A DNA stretch of 64,000 nucleotides from Haberlea rhodopensis (lineage: Eukaryota > Streptophyta > Magnoliopsida > Lamiales > Gesneriaceae). Shown here in pieces: positions 33,095-44,838 of this stretch (position 1 is the stretch's first letter; each line of letters begins with the position of its first letter). A program made the translations under genes and the position numbers. The DNA lies in contig CAJQUN010000404.1 in NCBI GenBank assembly GCA_907163345.1, positions 248,001-312,000 on the forward strand, read 5' to 3'. Under the pieces are notes generated by a model, which did not search any database, was not told the origin of the DNA, and saw only the letters and a program-made list of their open reading frames with translations.

Positions 33095-34009
33095 CGGGAC
33101 AGAAACTGAAAGCTAAATATCCGAATACTCATCATAGACAAAATATCAGTGTTATCCTCTTTTTTGGTTCGCTGTGATAACAATGAATTTATATGGGAGA
33201 AGGGGTGAGCTATTCCGGGGAATCAAAGGTTAGGCCGGAGCCTGGAAAAAGTAAAACCGGTTAAGAATCCCCGGCGATCAAATTGGTGAATAGTTCCTCC
33301 TTTCTATTGTTAACAATCCTCCTCTTTATAGGGGAAGGGTAGACAGCGGTCCCGCCTTGCATGGGACTTTGGAGACAATGTCTGATGCCTGGGGAGAACC
33401 GCAGACTGGGGACCACCTACAACTGTTACCTACCTCGTACGACCTCCCTGCTTTTGCGATTCTGTCTGCATCCGGGGATATGCTTTTCGTACTTGAGATA
33501 CTTGGCCATCTTCTAATTGGTTAGTGGGCCTAGCCTTTGCTTTAATAGGTGTCTGACTTCTGTAACCACAGTCCCGGTATACAGGACCACCATGTGTCAG
33601 CGACCCTTTTGGCCTCAGCTCGACGGTCCTGGCTAGTTGCTGCCCGCCCCGACCTCTTGAATTTACTCTGCGCCTCAGCTCGGAGGTCTTCTCGAGGACT
33701 TATGGCCAAGGAGCGCGTAATAGGGCCCTGCACGAGAAAAGCAAAGGCACCCAACCCGAGGTGGTCGTGCCTGGTGTCAACTCGGCTTGGGCGGCGAGTT
33801 TGAAGAGGCGAGCCTTGAAGAGTACAACACGGTACCCGTCCTGACGATTTTTTTTGTTGGGCTGTAAATGAGTCTCCAACTGATCGGGCCCAAATAAAGT
33901 TTCGGTCCCTAAAACCTATTGGGCCTCCAGGGCTAGGGATATCAATCAGAAATTTAAGTTAAGATCGGTATCAGATCTCAACATAACACAACATCGAGAG
34001 GTAAATCTT
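33095..34009. other. unassigned, LTR-like sequence
   Basis: No gene recognised. The stretch contains a purine-rich ATATGGGAGAAGGGGTGAGC (33191-33210), a TATA-like CTCTTTATAGGGG (33320-33332), GC-rich sequence at 33590-33840 and a pyrimidine tract. This looks like part of an LTR or untranslated region of another retroelement, but no ends or duplicates were found. Confidence 0.3.
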
Positions 34010-34252
34010 CTAGAGTTGGCCGCAGTCAGCGACCGCCACAGGCTTCGAAGTACTGCCTCCACTGGATCCGACCTTCTCAATTGCCTTGACGACGTCTAAT
34101 CCTTCAACGACCTGCCCGAACACTACGTGCTTCCCATCGAGCCACGAGGTCTTCTCGGTACAGATGATAAACTGCGAGCCGTTCGTACCAGGTCCGGCGT
34201 TCGCCATTGACAGAACACCTGGTCCAGTGTGCTTCTTCACGAAATTCTCAAG
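34010..34252 (-). pseudogene. cyclophilin (peptidyl-prolyl isomerase) C-terminal fragment
   Basis: About 80 residues of a single-domain cytosolic cyclophilin. ENFVKKHTGPGVLSMANAGP leads into GTNGSQFIICTEKTSWLDGK, HVVFGQVVEGLDVVKAIEKV and SSGGSTSKPVAVADCGQL, followed by TAG. The usual QFFICT reads QFIICT. The substrate-pocket residues of this half (GTNGSQF, W and H of SWLDGKHVVFG) are present. The N-terminal half, roughly 90 residues, is absent and the sequence loses similarity just upstream of ENF. Plant single-domain cyclophilin genes are often intronless, so this may be a broken gene copy or a retrocopy. It lacks a start codon and is unlikely to be functional. Confidence 0.88.
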
Positions 34253-34515
34253 ATTTGTTCCAATGTCTTGAACCGTAGGATCAGATCATCAATGAACTTT
34301 CTCCCTTCACTCAAATTAGTCGATTATTTTGCGGTAGAGTAGAGCGACAGAACTTTAATATTTATCCCGAAAGCGTGCTGTGGCTAGTCTATGACATCGC
34401 TTGTGGTTTAGTATATAATTTGATTTCCAACTTTGATAAAGAGCTATATGCAATGTGATATTAGGGGGTATTGTTTGTTGTTTCGGATATTAATCCTCCA
34501 TCGACTGTAACTACT
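34253..34515. other. unassigned spacer
   Basis: Nothing recognised between the cyclophilin fragment and the tandem array. Confidence 0.4.
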
Positions 34516-34935
34516 ACCATGTTTTTTGGCTTTTTCGGAGAACATTTACTCCCCAATTAATGACTTAAAGACCCTTTAGTCCCATGTAACGGCCGTAGAG
34601 AGAAAGTTCATGGGACGTGGGTCTGTGGTTTTGGTTCGTCGTGGGGATGAAGGCAAGTTCCGTAAATTTAAATAAGAGTGATAAAATTATCATTTTATTT
34701 TGTTTTCCAAGCAAAGAATGTAAGGGTGGTGGAAGATCAGGTTTATACAAAGAGGGAGTCATAATGAGTATCATTGAACCGATAAATGATGCTTTGAGAT
34801 GGATAGCTCGCGGTGCGTGGAGAATTGTGTAGAAGTAGTGGTCGATTGTGGAATAGATGATGTGAACTTGGATCCATAGAATTTTTAGTGACTTATACTT
34901 TTCAAAGGAATCCACCTAAGATTAGTATAATTTGT

Positions 34936-35090
34936 GCATGACTCTAATTAAGACAAATACAGTTGAACATAATTACTTAACATGCATGACTCTAATTAAG
35001 AAAAATACAATTGAACCTAATTACTTAACATGCATGACTCTAATTAAGACAAATACACTTGAACCTAATTACTTAAATGCATGGATTATT
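34936..35090. repeat. 45-bp sub-repeat, first array unit
   Basis: Three copies of CATGACTCTAATTAAG followed by ACAAATACA, TTGAACCTAATTACTTAA and a short link. Related blocks occur in the other units near 35957-36055, 36955-37095 and 37943-38090. Confidence 0.8.
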
Positions 35091-35109
35091 TTGAAAGTCA
35101 CTTCTAGAA

Positions 35110-35535
35110 AATGACTTTTGGCTCTTTACTTCCATCCTTCGATAAGTTCAGATTCTGAATCATTCGCTTCCGCTGCTGACAAACTTGTCCCTGAGTTGTC
35201 TTCTTCATCATGGTGATAAGGGGATAAATTAGCAACATTTTAATGTTGCAGAGACACCATACCTTTCTGGGAGTTCAATCATATATGCATTCTCACCAAT
35301 GCGTTTGAGAACCTTGCAAATCTCCCTCGTAAGGCAGCAGGTCTTCGGTGTTTATCAGCCTTCTTTTTGTACTTCTCATTTTGTTTTCTCAATTCGGCCA
35401 TGCACCTGGAGATATATCTTCTTAATGTGTTTTGTACTTTCTTCAGCATCTCCACTGTAAGAATGAGTAGTGGGAATAGGAACCAAGTCCAACGGACAAT
35501 TAGGATTACAACCATAAACAACTTTGAACGGACTA
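35110..35535 (-). pseudogene. gypsy integrase tail fragment, unit 1
   Basis: Readable in two frames: FEVVYG-like start, PLDLVPIPTTHSYSG-type region, EKYKKKADKHRRPAA, then, after the shared deletion, a GPY/F remnant. This unit is more degraded than the others. Confidence 0.75.
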
Positions 35536-36084
35536 CCATGTTTTTTGGCCTTTTAATGACTTAAAGACCCTTCAGTCCCTTGTAACGGCCGTACAGAGAA
35601 ATTTCATGGGACGTGGGCCTGTGGGTTTGGTCCATCGTGGGGATGAAGGCAAGTTCAGTAAATTTAAATAGGAGTGATAAAATTATCATTTTATTTTGTT
35701 TTCCAAGCAAAGAATGTAAGGGTGGTGGAAGATCAGGCTTGATGTATTTATGGACGGAAACACCTTCAATAGAGGGAGTCATAATGAGTATCATTGATAC
35801 CGATAAATGATGCTTTGAGATGTGTAGCTCGCGGTGCGTTGAGAATTGTGTAGAAGTAGTGGTCGATTGTGGAATAGATGATGGGAGCTTGGATCCGTAG
35901 AATTTTTAGTGACTTATACTTTTCAAAGGATCCAACCTAAGATTAGTATAATTGGTGCATGACTCTAATTAAGACAAATACACTTGAGCCTAATTACTTA
36001 ACATGCATGACTCTAATTAAGACAAATACACTTGAACCAAATTATTTAATATGCATGGATTATTTTGAAAGTCACTTCTAGAAA

Positions 36085-36510
36085 ATGACTTTTGGCTCTT
36101 TACTTCCGTCCTTCGATAAGTTCATATTCTGGATCATTCGCTTCCGCTTCTGACAAACTCGTTCCTGAGTTGTCTTCTTCATCATGGTGATAAAGGGAGA
36201 AATCAGCAACATAAGATGTTGCAGAGACACCATACTTTCCTGGGAGTTCAATCTTATACGCATTCTCACCAATGCATTTGAGAACCTTGCAAATCTCCCT
36301 CGTTGAAGGCAGATGGTCTTCGGTGTTTATCAGCCTTCTTTTTGTACTTCTCATTTTGTTTCTCAAATCAGCCATGCACCTGGAGATATATCTTCTTAAT
36401 GTGTTTTGCCCTTTCTTCAGCATCTCCACTGTAAGAATGAGTAGTGGGAATAGGAACCAAGTCCAACGGACTATTAGGATTACAGCCATAAACAACTCTG
36501 AACGGCCTAC
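36085..36510 (-). pseudogene. gypsy integrase tail fragment, unit 2
   Basis: Same fragment. After the deletion it reads KVLKCIGENAYKIELPGKYG, then VSATSYVADFSLYHHDEEDN, the usual C-terminus of one gypsy lineage, ending ELIEGRK before a stop. Confidence 0.8.
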
Positions 36511-37117
36511 CATATTTTTTTGCCTTTTAGGAGAACATTTACTCCCCAGGTAATGACTTAAAGACCCTTCAGTCCCTTGTAACGGCCGTAGAGAGAAAGT
36601 TCATGGGACGTGGGCCTTTGGGTTTGGTCCATCATGGGGATGAGGGCAAGTTCCGTAAATTTAAATAGGAGTGATAAAATTATCATTATATTTTGTCTTC
36701 CAAGCAAAGAATGTACTGGTGGTGGAAGATCAGGCTTGATGTATTTAAGGAGGGAAACACTTCAATACAAAGAAGGAGTCATAATGAGTATCATTGATAC
36801 CGATAAATGATGCTTTGAGATGGGTAGCTCGCGGTGCGTGGAGAATTGTGTAGCAGTAGTGGTCGATTGTGGAATAATGATGGTAACTTGGATCCTTAGA
36901 ATTTTTAGTGACTTGTACTTTTCGAAGGAGTCCACCTAAGATTGGTATAATTTGTGCATGACTCTAATTAAGACAAATACACTTGAACCAAATTACTCAT
37001 GACTCTAATTAAGACAAATACACTTGAATCTAATTACTTAACGTGCATGACTCTAATTAACACAAATACACTTGAACCTATTTACTTAATATGCATGGAT
37101 TATTTTGAAAGTCGCTT

Positions 37118-37549
37118 CTAGAAAATGACTTTTGGCTCTTTACTTCCGTCCTTCGATAAGCTCAGATTCTGGATCATTCGCTTCCGCTGCTGACAAACTC
37201 GTCCTGAGTTGTCTTCTTCATCATGGTGATAAGGGGATAAATCAGCAACATTAAATGTTGCAGAGACACCATACTTTCCTGGGAGTTCAATCTTATACGC
37301 ATTCTCACCAATGCGTTTGAGAACCTTGCAAACCTCCCTCGTTGAAGGCAGCTGGTCTTCGGTGTTTATCAGCCTTCTTTTTGTACTTCTCATTTCGTTT
37401 CTCAATTAGGTCATGCACCTGGAGATGTATCTTCTTAATGTGTTTTGCCCTTTCTCCAACATCTCCACTGTAAGAATGAGTAGTGGGAATAGGAACCAAG
37501 TCCAACGGACTATTAGGATTACAGCCATAAACAACTTCGAACGGACTAC
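37118..37549 (-). pseudogene. gypsy integrase tail fragment, unit 3
   Basis: MDLVPIPTTHSYSGDVGERA and KHIKKIHLQVHDLIEKRNEK in one frame, then VLKRIGENAYKIELPGKYGV and SATFNVADLSPYHHDEEDNS in the next. The switch lies at the shared deletion after FNEGGL. Confidence 0.82.
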
Positions 37550-38109
37550 CATGTTTTTTGGCCTTTTAGGAGAACATTTACTCCCCAGGTAATGACTTAA
37601 AGACCCTTCGGTCCCTTGTAACGGTCGTAGAGAGAAAGTTCATGGGATGTGGGCCTGTGGGTTTGATCCGTCGTGGGGATGAAGGCAAGTTCCGTAAATT
37701 TAAATAGGAGTGATAAAATTATCATTATATTTTGTTTTCCAAGCAAAGAAATACAAAGAGGGAGTCTAATGAGTATCAATGATACCGATAAATGATGCTT
37801 TGAGATGGGTAGCTCGCGGTGCGTGGAGAATTGTGTAGAAGTAGTGGTCGATTGTGGAATAGATGATGGGAACTTGGATCCATAGAACTTTTAGTTACTT
37901 ATGCTTATCAAAGGAATCCACCTAAAATTAGTATAATTTGTGTATGACTCTAATTAAGACAAATACACTTGAACTTATTTACTTAACATGCATGACTCTA
38001 ATTAAGACAAATACACTTGAACCTAATTACTTAACATTCATGACTCTAATTAAGATAAATACACTTGAACCTAATAACTTAATATGCATGGAATATTTTG
38101 AAAGTCACT

Positions 38110-38536
38110 TCTAGAAAACGACTTTTGGCTCTTTACTTCCCTCATTCTATAAGTTCTGGATCATTCGCTTCCGCTGCTGACAAACTCGTCCCTGAGTTGT
38201 CTTCTTCATCATGGTTATAAGGGGATAAATCAGCAACATTAAATGTTGCAGAGACACCATACTTTCATGGGAGTTCGATCTTATACGCATTCTCACCAAT
38301 GCGTTTGAGAACCTTGTAAATCTCCCTCGTTGAAGGCAGCTGGTCTTCGGTGTTTATCAACCTTCTTTTTGTACTTCTCATTTCGTTTTTCAATTTGGTC
38401 ATGCACCTGGAGATGTATCTTCTTAATGTGTTTTGCCCTTTCTTCAGCATCTCCACTGTAAGAATGAGTAGTGGGAATAGGAACCAAGTCCAACGGACTA
38501 TTAGGATTACAGCCATAAACAACTATGAACGGACTA
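38110..38536 (-). pseudogene. gypsy integrase tail fragment, unit 4
   Basis: MDLVPIPTTHSYSGDAEERA, EKRNEKYKKKVDKHRRPAAF, then the same deletion junction and KVLKRIGENAYKIELP. Confidence 0.82.
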
Positions 38537-38820
38537 TCATGTTTTTTTGCCTTTTAGGAGAACATTTACTCCCCAGGTAATGACTTAAAGACCATTTGTC
38601 CCTTGTAACGAACGTAGAGAGAAAGTTCATGGGACGAGGGCCCGTGGGTTTGGTCCGTCATGGGGATGAAGGCACGTTCCGTAAATTTAAATTGGAGTGA
38701 TAATATTATCATTTTATTTTGTTTTCCAAGCAAAGAATGTAAGGGGGGTGGAAGATCAGGATTGATGTATTTATGGAAGGAAACACCTTCAACACAAAGA
38801 GGGAGTCATAGTGATTATCA

Positions 38821-39433
38821 TTAGCCTAAATTTGAATATTACATTGTTTATTAATTATTGACTTCGGGGTGGAATTTAGAATTTAGACTGAGGTGGTAAT
38901 TTTTTTAAGGGTAATACAAAAAAGATATCGAGGGAGGACATTTGCCCTCACTTGCAATACTTGGTTGTTAATTGAGCTAGTTGAAGTCAATTTTGTAGCT
39001 TAACATGAATTAACAAATATACGAGGTAACTTGCTTGTGAGTCCTATTGACCATATCAAACTAGAAAACCCAAGTATATACTTCCCCAATATTGAAGATT
39101 AAGGAAGAATAGTAGACGAAATCTGTCCAACCATCGGATCTATGAATTGATCCACAAATAACCCATCCACATGACTTGTTCAAATTCAACAAGTTTGTAC
39201 AAACTACAAAGCATGCATAAACTATTTGCGTAATTCGACCTAAATGCCATATAGTGTTAGAGGAGAGAGTTTCCCAGGGAGCAGTTTAAAGATATATTAA
39301 TTAACCCGTGAGTTTGAATAAACCCAGTCAAACTATTAATATTTTTTTAATCAACCTTTAAGATGCTATATATAGTCCCAACTCGATAATATCACCACAC
39401 TACAAATTTATTGCATAATCTAATTATCTATAG
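38821..39433 (+). other. intron-like sequence before the peroxidase exon
   Basis: AT-rich, no frame. It ends in ATTATCTATAG, a plausible splice acceptor. Similarity to the tandem array stops at about 38820. The upstream peroxidase exons are not in this stretch. Confidence 0.45.
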
Positions 39434-39785
39434 ACGTGAAAGACCTAGTTGTGCTCTCCGGTGGACACACGTTGGGATTTTCTCAGTGTCGCGCCTTTAG
39501 AACTCGCATTTACAATGACACAAATATTGATTCAACGTTTGCAAGGCAGCTACAAGTCATCTGTTCTCGTGTTGGAGGCGATTCAAACCTTGCTCCTTTG
39601 GATCCCACGCCTGCCGGTTTCGACACTAAATATTTTAGTTACTTGACGATGAGGAAGGGGTTGTTGCAGTCGGATCAAGCATTGTTTAATGGAGGTGAAA
39701 CGGATTCTCTTGTCAAGGAGTACAGCTTGGACCTTGATGATTTCGCTGAGAACTTCGCCAAATCAATGATTAAGATGGGTAGCAT
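39434..39785 (+). pseudogene. class III peroxidase, last-exon fragment
   Basis: About 117 residues of a secreted plant peroxidase. VKDLVVLSGGHTLGFSQCRA carries the proximal heme histidine. FRTRIYNDTNIDSTFARQLQ, LAPLDPTPAGFDTKYFSYLT, RKGLLQSDQALFNGGETDSL and FAENFAKSMIKMG follow as in the family. The exon starts after an acceptor at 39433, in the phase expected for the conserved intron before (N)VKDLVVL. The final 20-25 residues, including the last disulfide cysteine, are missing. After MGS the frame runs into antisense Gyp0 gag. These enzymes oxidise phenolics with peroxide in the cell wall; this copy has no upstream exons here and is a broken fragment. Confidence 0.88.
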
Positions 39786-40651
39786 GCGGTCCTATGCCTC
39801 TAAAGCAACTAAATCATTGAGGTCCACTCGCCGACCTCTTGTTGGAGTGATCCAGTTTCCTGTGATCAACTGTACGACGTACCTCGTAACGTCGGTTGCT
39901 CGGTTTAGAAAAAGAGGAAGTTCCTTTGGACTTAAACACTTCCCCTCTGGGCCTCAAGTTATCCAAAGGCTGCCTCAGTGAAGGCACAGAATTCCCATAA
40001 GCACGGATCCCGATCTCTGCTAGTTCAGCTCATGTCAACGCCTCATCAAAAGTCTTGTTGGAGAGAACTCTATAAAATAGTTCCGGCCTCAGCCCCTTCA
40101 GAAAATGTCTCATCTTTGCATGAGCGCTGACAGAAATGTGTGGAACATACCCTAGTAGAGAAGAATACTGAAGGGCGTAGTCAGACACTGACATGTTTCC
40201 TTGTTTCAAGTTTGTGAACTTGTCCTCCTTCAACTGTCTAATAGCAGCTGAAAAGCACCTACTCAAAAATCGAGTTCGGAATAAATCCCAGTCCACCACT
40301 TGCCCTAGAGCTCTCACTTCTAACGCAGAAGATTTCCACCACAACGAGGCTTTCTTGTCTAGTTGAAACTCTGCCAATCTCAACCAAGCAGTCTTGGCAC
40401 AAGGTGCAGACACAAAGATCCGTTCGATCCTCTCTATCCATTCCTCTGCATGCTCTCCTGATTCGATTCCCTCGAATCTCGGTGGTTCCCTCATAAAGTG
40501 AGTCAAACTCAGTTCTCCCGATAATAGTAGCTGTTCCACCAGATTTGTCCCAAGGGTAGTTGTTGTACAAGATTCGCTTGTCCTCGGGCCGCATTGATGC
40601 TAGAGGCATCACCCATACCCTCATTGGAAGGTTCTCCAACTAATTCTGCCA
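39786..40651 (-). pseudogene. Gyp0 gag, truncated
   Basis: Gypsy gag of the Gyp1/Gyp2 kind. It starts near 40650 with MAELVGEPSNEGMGDASS. After a frameshift near 40540 the main frame gives LTHFMREPPRFEGIESGEHA, RIFVSAPCAKTAWLRLAEFQ and YSSLLGYVPHISVSAHAKMR, then KGLRPELFYRVLSNKTFDEA. Beyond 40030 it continues in degraded form (DNLRPRGE-like residues) until it abuts the peroxidase exon near 39785. Everything downstream of gag in Gyp0 is missing. Confidence 0.82.
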
Positions 40652-40786
40652 TACTGTAAAGCAGGGTTAAACAATAACATTTCACAAAATGATATTCACA
40701 TAACCTAACACCGTTATCACATAACAGTAAATTCAACAATGTTGCAATTCCATGACCAGTAGTTCCAAAAGGTCTTCTGATACTCT
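40652..40786 (-). other. Gyp0 leader with decayed primer site
   Basis: Between gag and the LTR. CTTCTGATAC at about 40775 looks like a decayed GCTCTGATACCA. Confidence 0.4.
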
Positions 40787-41403
40787 CTTAAGCATAACAC
40801 TTTATCGCTCCCAAGTCCTTCAAAAGTCTACTCCAAAACCTATTCCTATAGGACAACATCCATACAGGGTGAGCACAACCATCATATTCATAATCATAAT
40901 TAATAACAACACATAACTAAACAGTAAGTTATAGAACACTCTCCGTATACAATGGATCTACGCACGATCCTTCAGATTGTCCCTGTTCTCAACATTTCAT
41001 ATTCTCGCAGAATACAAACTCATATCAATACTCGTAACCATACTCATATCAATAAACATATCGATATAGTCATCGCTATAATAATAGTGGTCCAATAATA
41101 CTCATCACTATAATAATAGGGGTCCATTAATACTCATCGCCATAATAATAGCGGTCCAATAATACTCATCGCTATAATAGCAGCTGTCCAAGAATACTCA
41201 TCTCTATAATAATAGCGGTCGAATAATACTCATCGCTATAATAATAGAGGTCCAATAATACTCATCGATATAATAATAGCGGTCCAATAATACTCATCAC
41301 TATAATAAAAGCGGTCCAATAATACTCCATAACATTTATCTCATAATCACCATAGTCTAGCTTACACATTTAAGCATATCTCAACATTATCATTATGCTC
41401 GTA
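40787..41403 (-). mobile_element. Gyp0 5' LTR, left part (3' half)
   Basis: LTR segment interrupted by Gyp2. It has CAGGGTGAGCAC near 40865, as in the other gypsy LTRs, and a 39-bp minisatellite. The left boundary is uncertain because the LTR 3' end is degraded. It continues after Gyp2 at 61638. Confidence 0.65.
41071..41325 (-). repeat. 39-bp minisatellite in Gyp0 LTR
   Basis: Six to seven units of the pattern CTCATCGCTATAATAATAGC followed by GGTCCAATAATA. The words CGCTAT and ATAGCG recur in the Gyp2 LTR and in the Gyp3 internal repeat. Confidence 0.85.
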
Positions 41404-42243
41404 TGTAGGGTCTTCCTACCTTAACATCATTGTAATAATGTATTATGGACTAAACATGCATTAATAACATCTTAGGGTTCCGGTTGTAGCCTTGAGCTAA
41501 TAGGATTACAGGCCAAAAATAAAATTTCCAAAAGCTAATTAATTATATTCTCGATAATGAATGTTAAAGCAATAGATTTACACTACTCCTAGAGTAGAGA
41601 CTATCCAAAAATCCTGTAACCTAAATTCTTTCATGCTCCTCGAAGCTCACTGCCTCAACCCGACCCTTAGCCCTTCAATCCAAAAGTGTACCTACAGGAA
41701 CAACCCATCATGAGCATGTACATCATTACTTAACATCATAAGATAATGGCATATAAATAGATGCATGAAAATAATTGGTTAACATATACTTCCTGGTTAA
41801 TCGTATTAACCCACTTTTGTTGTCCCTGTTTCATAGTCATGCATGTAATCATTAGTTCTTGACATAAATGATTAAAATCGTATTTCACTTAAATGCTCCT
41901 AATCAACAATGTTAATTAGAAATGTGATTGTTCTGGTCATGCTATGACAGCGGCACAATTGGCCCCCTCGCTACGACATATAGCGGTATTGTGATATCCC
42001 TCGCTACACCTTGATAGCGGATATATCTCCTCGCTAGCTATGTCAGCGGTAAGTACCTTCCTCGCTTGCCCATAACAACTACAGGAACATTCTAACATTT
42101 CTAATAACATAGTTTAACATACATCATAAACATCATAGCATCTTTACTCAACATAAACATCATCTTCACTTATCATAAACATCATAAATACTTATGCAAT
42201 CATTGCATAGTCATAGTATAGGAGTGTGTTTTACCGTCTGATG

Positions 42244-42264
42244 CCCGTACGTCTCTTACGTACC
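42244..42264 (-). promoter_or_regulatory. GTACGT inverted repeat, Gyp2 3' LTR
   Basis: Minus-strand GGTACGTAAGAGACGTACGG, 1069 bp from the LTR 5' end. Confidence 0.55.
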
Positions 42265-42422
42265 TTAATTCCAAAAGTGGAGAAGTTGAAGAACTTTATC
42301 TCCTTGAAGTTGTTGGTACCTGGGATGGTTCTACACAACCATACAAATCAATATTAGAAGCCAAATAATAGCCAAATACCAAAAATTCAACAAAAAACAT
42401 CATTTGCCACTTTCAAGCTGCT

Positions 42423-42595
42423 GGCGATCGATCGATGCATCGAGGCGATCGATCGCGAGCCTTACCGATCGATCGCTTCGATGTAGCGATCGATCGCCTG
42501 ACCCTTCTGCCTCGCGGCGATCGATCGCCTGTAGCATTTTTGCTACTGGCCTTCGGCGATCGATCGCTGCATTTGTAGCAATCGATCGCCACCTG
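42423..42595. repeat. GCGATCGATCGC array, Gyp2 3' LTR
   Basis: About seven copies (some GCGATCGATCGA or GCAATCGATCGC). One unit fewer than the sister LTR. Confidence 0.88.
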
Positions 42596-43333
42596 CTGTG
42601 TGCGCGATCCTTCACCATTTTTGAGCATTTTCCAAGTTCTTTCATATACCCTTCAAACCCAAACATTCCAACAACTCAACATCATCATAACTCACTAAAA
42701 CCCCACATAAAACACCTCAAAAATTATACCCCAACCACATTCAACACATACCCAAAACAAACCCAAAATGCCAACCCATTACAAAACCAAACACCATTAA
42801 AACTTTAGGAAGGGTTTCATACCTCTTGAGGACTCCAAATCTTAACAAAAATCCCACAAACAAAAGTTTTATGAAGATCTCTCCTTCCTTCCTTGCCAAA
42901 ACGAAAATGGGAAAATGGGTTAGGGTTGGGGATGAATTTGGGGATTTAAAAGAGTAAAGGATAAAGGGAGGTGGGTATAGTGGGGTAAAATGGTTATAAA
43001 AGTTAATAAAAATTGTACCCCAACAATTAACATGATGTATAAAATATCCCAACATGGTATTTTAAAAGCATTTTACAAAAATGCACCAAACTTCCACTAA
43101 AACCATATTTTCCACATAATTAACAACCAATACAATTAAATCATGTTAACACCTCATTTCTCAACATGCATAATATGCACCCTGAAATGCAACACCCGGG
43201 TCACGGCTATCATGTGACTAAGCATTTCAACATGATAATTAATTTCCAACACATAAATCAATTACTATAATAATTAATCACATAAACATAAATTAATGTC
43301 CAAATTGTAATTAATCATTTCGGGGATATCACA

Positions 43334-43369
43334 ATACTCCCCTACTTATAAGATTTTGTCCTCGAAATC
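43334..43369 (-). promoter_or_regulatory. Gyp2 polypurine tract and adjoining hairpin
   Basis: Minus-strand AAGTAGGGGAGTAT abuts the LTR. GATTTCG-AGGA-CAAAATC upstream is the Gyp1/Gyp3 hairpin with one altered pair. Confidence 0.78.
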
Positions 43370-43403
43370 GCATGCACTTACCCAAAATGAAACTAAACAT
43401 AAA

Positions 43404-43739
43404 TCACATACCAGAAAATAGTTCCGAGTAATGCTGCACCATATGCCGTTCCGTCTCCCACGTAGCCTCCTCGACACCCCGACGATCCCACTGAACTTTG
43501 ACCATCGGTATAATCTTGCTTCGTAATCTGCGATCCTCTCGATCCAGAATTCTGATTGGTCGTTCTACGTAGGATACATCTGAGTCCAACTGTACTTCAG
43601 TAGGCTGTAATACATGAGACAGGTATGGCTCATACTTCCGTAACATAGAGACGTGAAAGACGTCATGAATACCAGATAAAGACGGCGGTAGAGCCAAACG
43701 GTAGGCCAAAGTACCGATACACTCCAATACTTCATATGG
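43404..43739 (-). pseudogene. Gyp2 GPY/F tail and chromodomain
   Basis: 107 residues. IGTLAYRLALPPSLSGIHDV, FHVSMLRKYEPYLSHVLQPT and a chromodomain IPMVKVQWDRRGVEEATWET with ERHMVQHYSELFSGM at the end. It is cut at its N-terminal side by Gyp3; the rest of integrase resumes at 52633. Confidence 0.88.
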
Positions 43740-44838
43740 CCCAATGTGATGACCAGGGATTATAGATGTTAATCCTGTAGTGATAATAATCCCTAAAGTG
43801 GTTTTACGTGGCGATTTGGAGTTTAATCGAGGTGTTTGGCCTTCTGGGCTCGTTTATTTGGGTAGTTGGGATCGTTGGATCCAGAGGTTGAGATTGTATT
43901 CTCATTTGGGTGAAAAACCTGAGAGTTGGGTTTTTGATGTGTCTCGGGATCTCGGGTGCTTGTGTGAGCACCGGTAGGGGGTTTTGGAGTTAGAGAGAGA
44001 ATTTTTGAAAACAGATGATTTTTAATGAATCATGATGTATTTGTGGGGCTATTAGTTTTTCGGGGTATTTTTGCTATAAATACAAGTTGAACCCGAGATT
44101 TAATTAAAAATATCATTTCTCCTCCTTCAGCCCTCTCTCTCTCCCTCGCCGCCCGCATCCCGTCTGCCCCAGCCACCGCGCGCAAAAGCGGTGCGCCCGC
44201 CGCCGTCCGGCCGCTGTTCGGCGCGTCCGACCTACCGGTGGCTTCGTCTCGTCCAGGCGCTCCTTTCTACACCATCAATTCGAAGTTTGGTCACGTTTCT
44301 CGTTCGGATTTTGGCAGAATGCGTCGATCCCCAAAAGCTAGGTTCTTCGATTTCGGTCAATTTTCCTTCCGATTTTTGATTGGGTAACCTCCCTTACCCC
44401 TTTCCATGCTTGTGATGTTTTCCCCTGCCTTATTGTGTATATTTGGTTCGAATTTAATTTCGAATTTGTAGGGTTGAGTTCGAAAATTGGGGGTTTTTGG
44501 CAAGGAGTGTTGATTCTTGCTTTGATGGTTTAATTCACATTTTAGATGAATTATGGTGTTTAATTTGGGTTCGACTTGTGAGATAAGGGTTCGAAAATTT
44601 GTAGGGTATCCTTGAACAATTTTCGTTGTTGTCTCATTCGTTCCCCTCCCTACATGTACCCTGCCCCGGGTCTTTTTAAAGGTTAATTGTCGTGTGTTGA
44701 CAATATTTTGAGGGTTATGGGTGTGCTTGAGCATGGGTTGCATGTTCGTAAATAATTGTGAATTATTTATCGTGTTAGCACATCGTTCCTCGGGGCATGG
44801 AACTCGAGCAAGGTTTGGCTCGGACTTCGGAGATTTAA

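Larger units (their letters stand above)
34516..38820 (-). repeat. tandem array of a deleted gypsy 3' end, 4.3 units of ~1 kb
   Basis: The same 974-1039 bp unit recurs head to tail with starts near 34516, 35535, 36509, 37548 and 38535, the last copy being partial (286 bp). On the minus strand each unit carries a gypsy integrase C-terminal fragment, then a noncoding stretch with 45-bp sub-repeats (CATGACTCTAATTAAGACAA and following), then a 3' part ending in GGGAGTAAATGTTCTCC. All units share one internal deletion in the integrase tail, so the array arose from a single deleted copy. Confidence 0.9.
41404..43333 (-). mobile_element. Gyp2 3' LTR
   Basis: 1930 bp. On the minus strand it starts TGTGATATCCCCG and ends GGAAGACCCTACA. 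It contains a GATCGATC array, the GTACGT inverted repeat and a CTCGCTA/TAGCGG-rich block (41950-42065). Confidence 0.94.

Noticed and set aside
34932..35114. 60-residue repeat frame (CMTLIKTN repeats)
   Set aside because: Translation of the 45-bp sub-repeats of the tandem array.
42400..42808. Arg/Ser-rich open frames (DRSPR, RRSIA repeats) here and at 57197-57504 and 60663-61006
   Set aside because: They are translations of the GATCGATC palindrome arrays in LTRs; they occur in several frames and on both strands.
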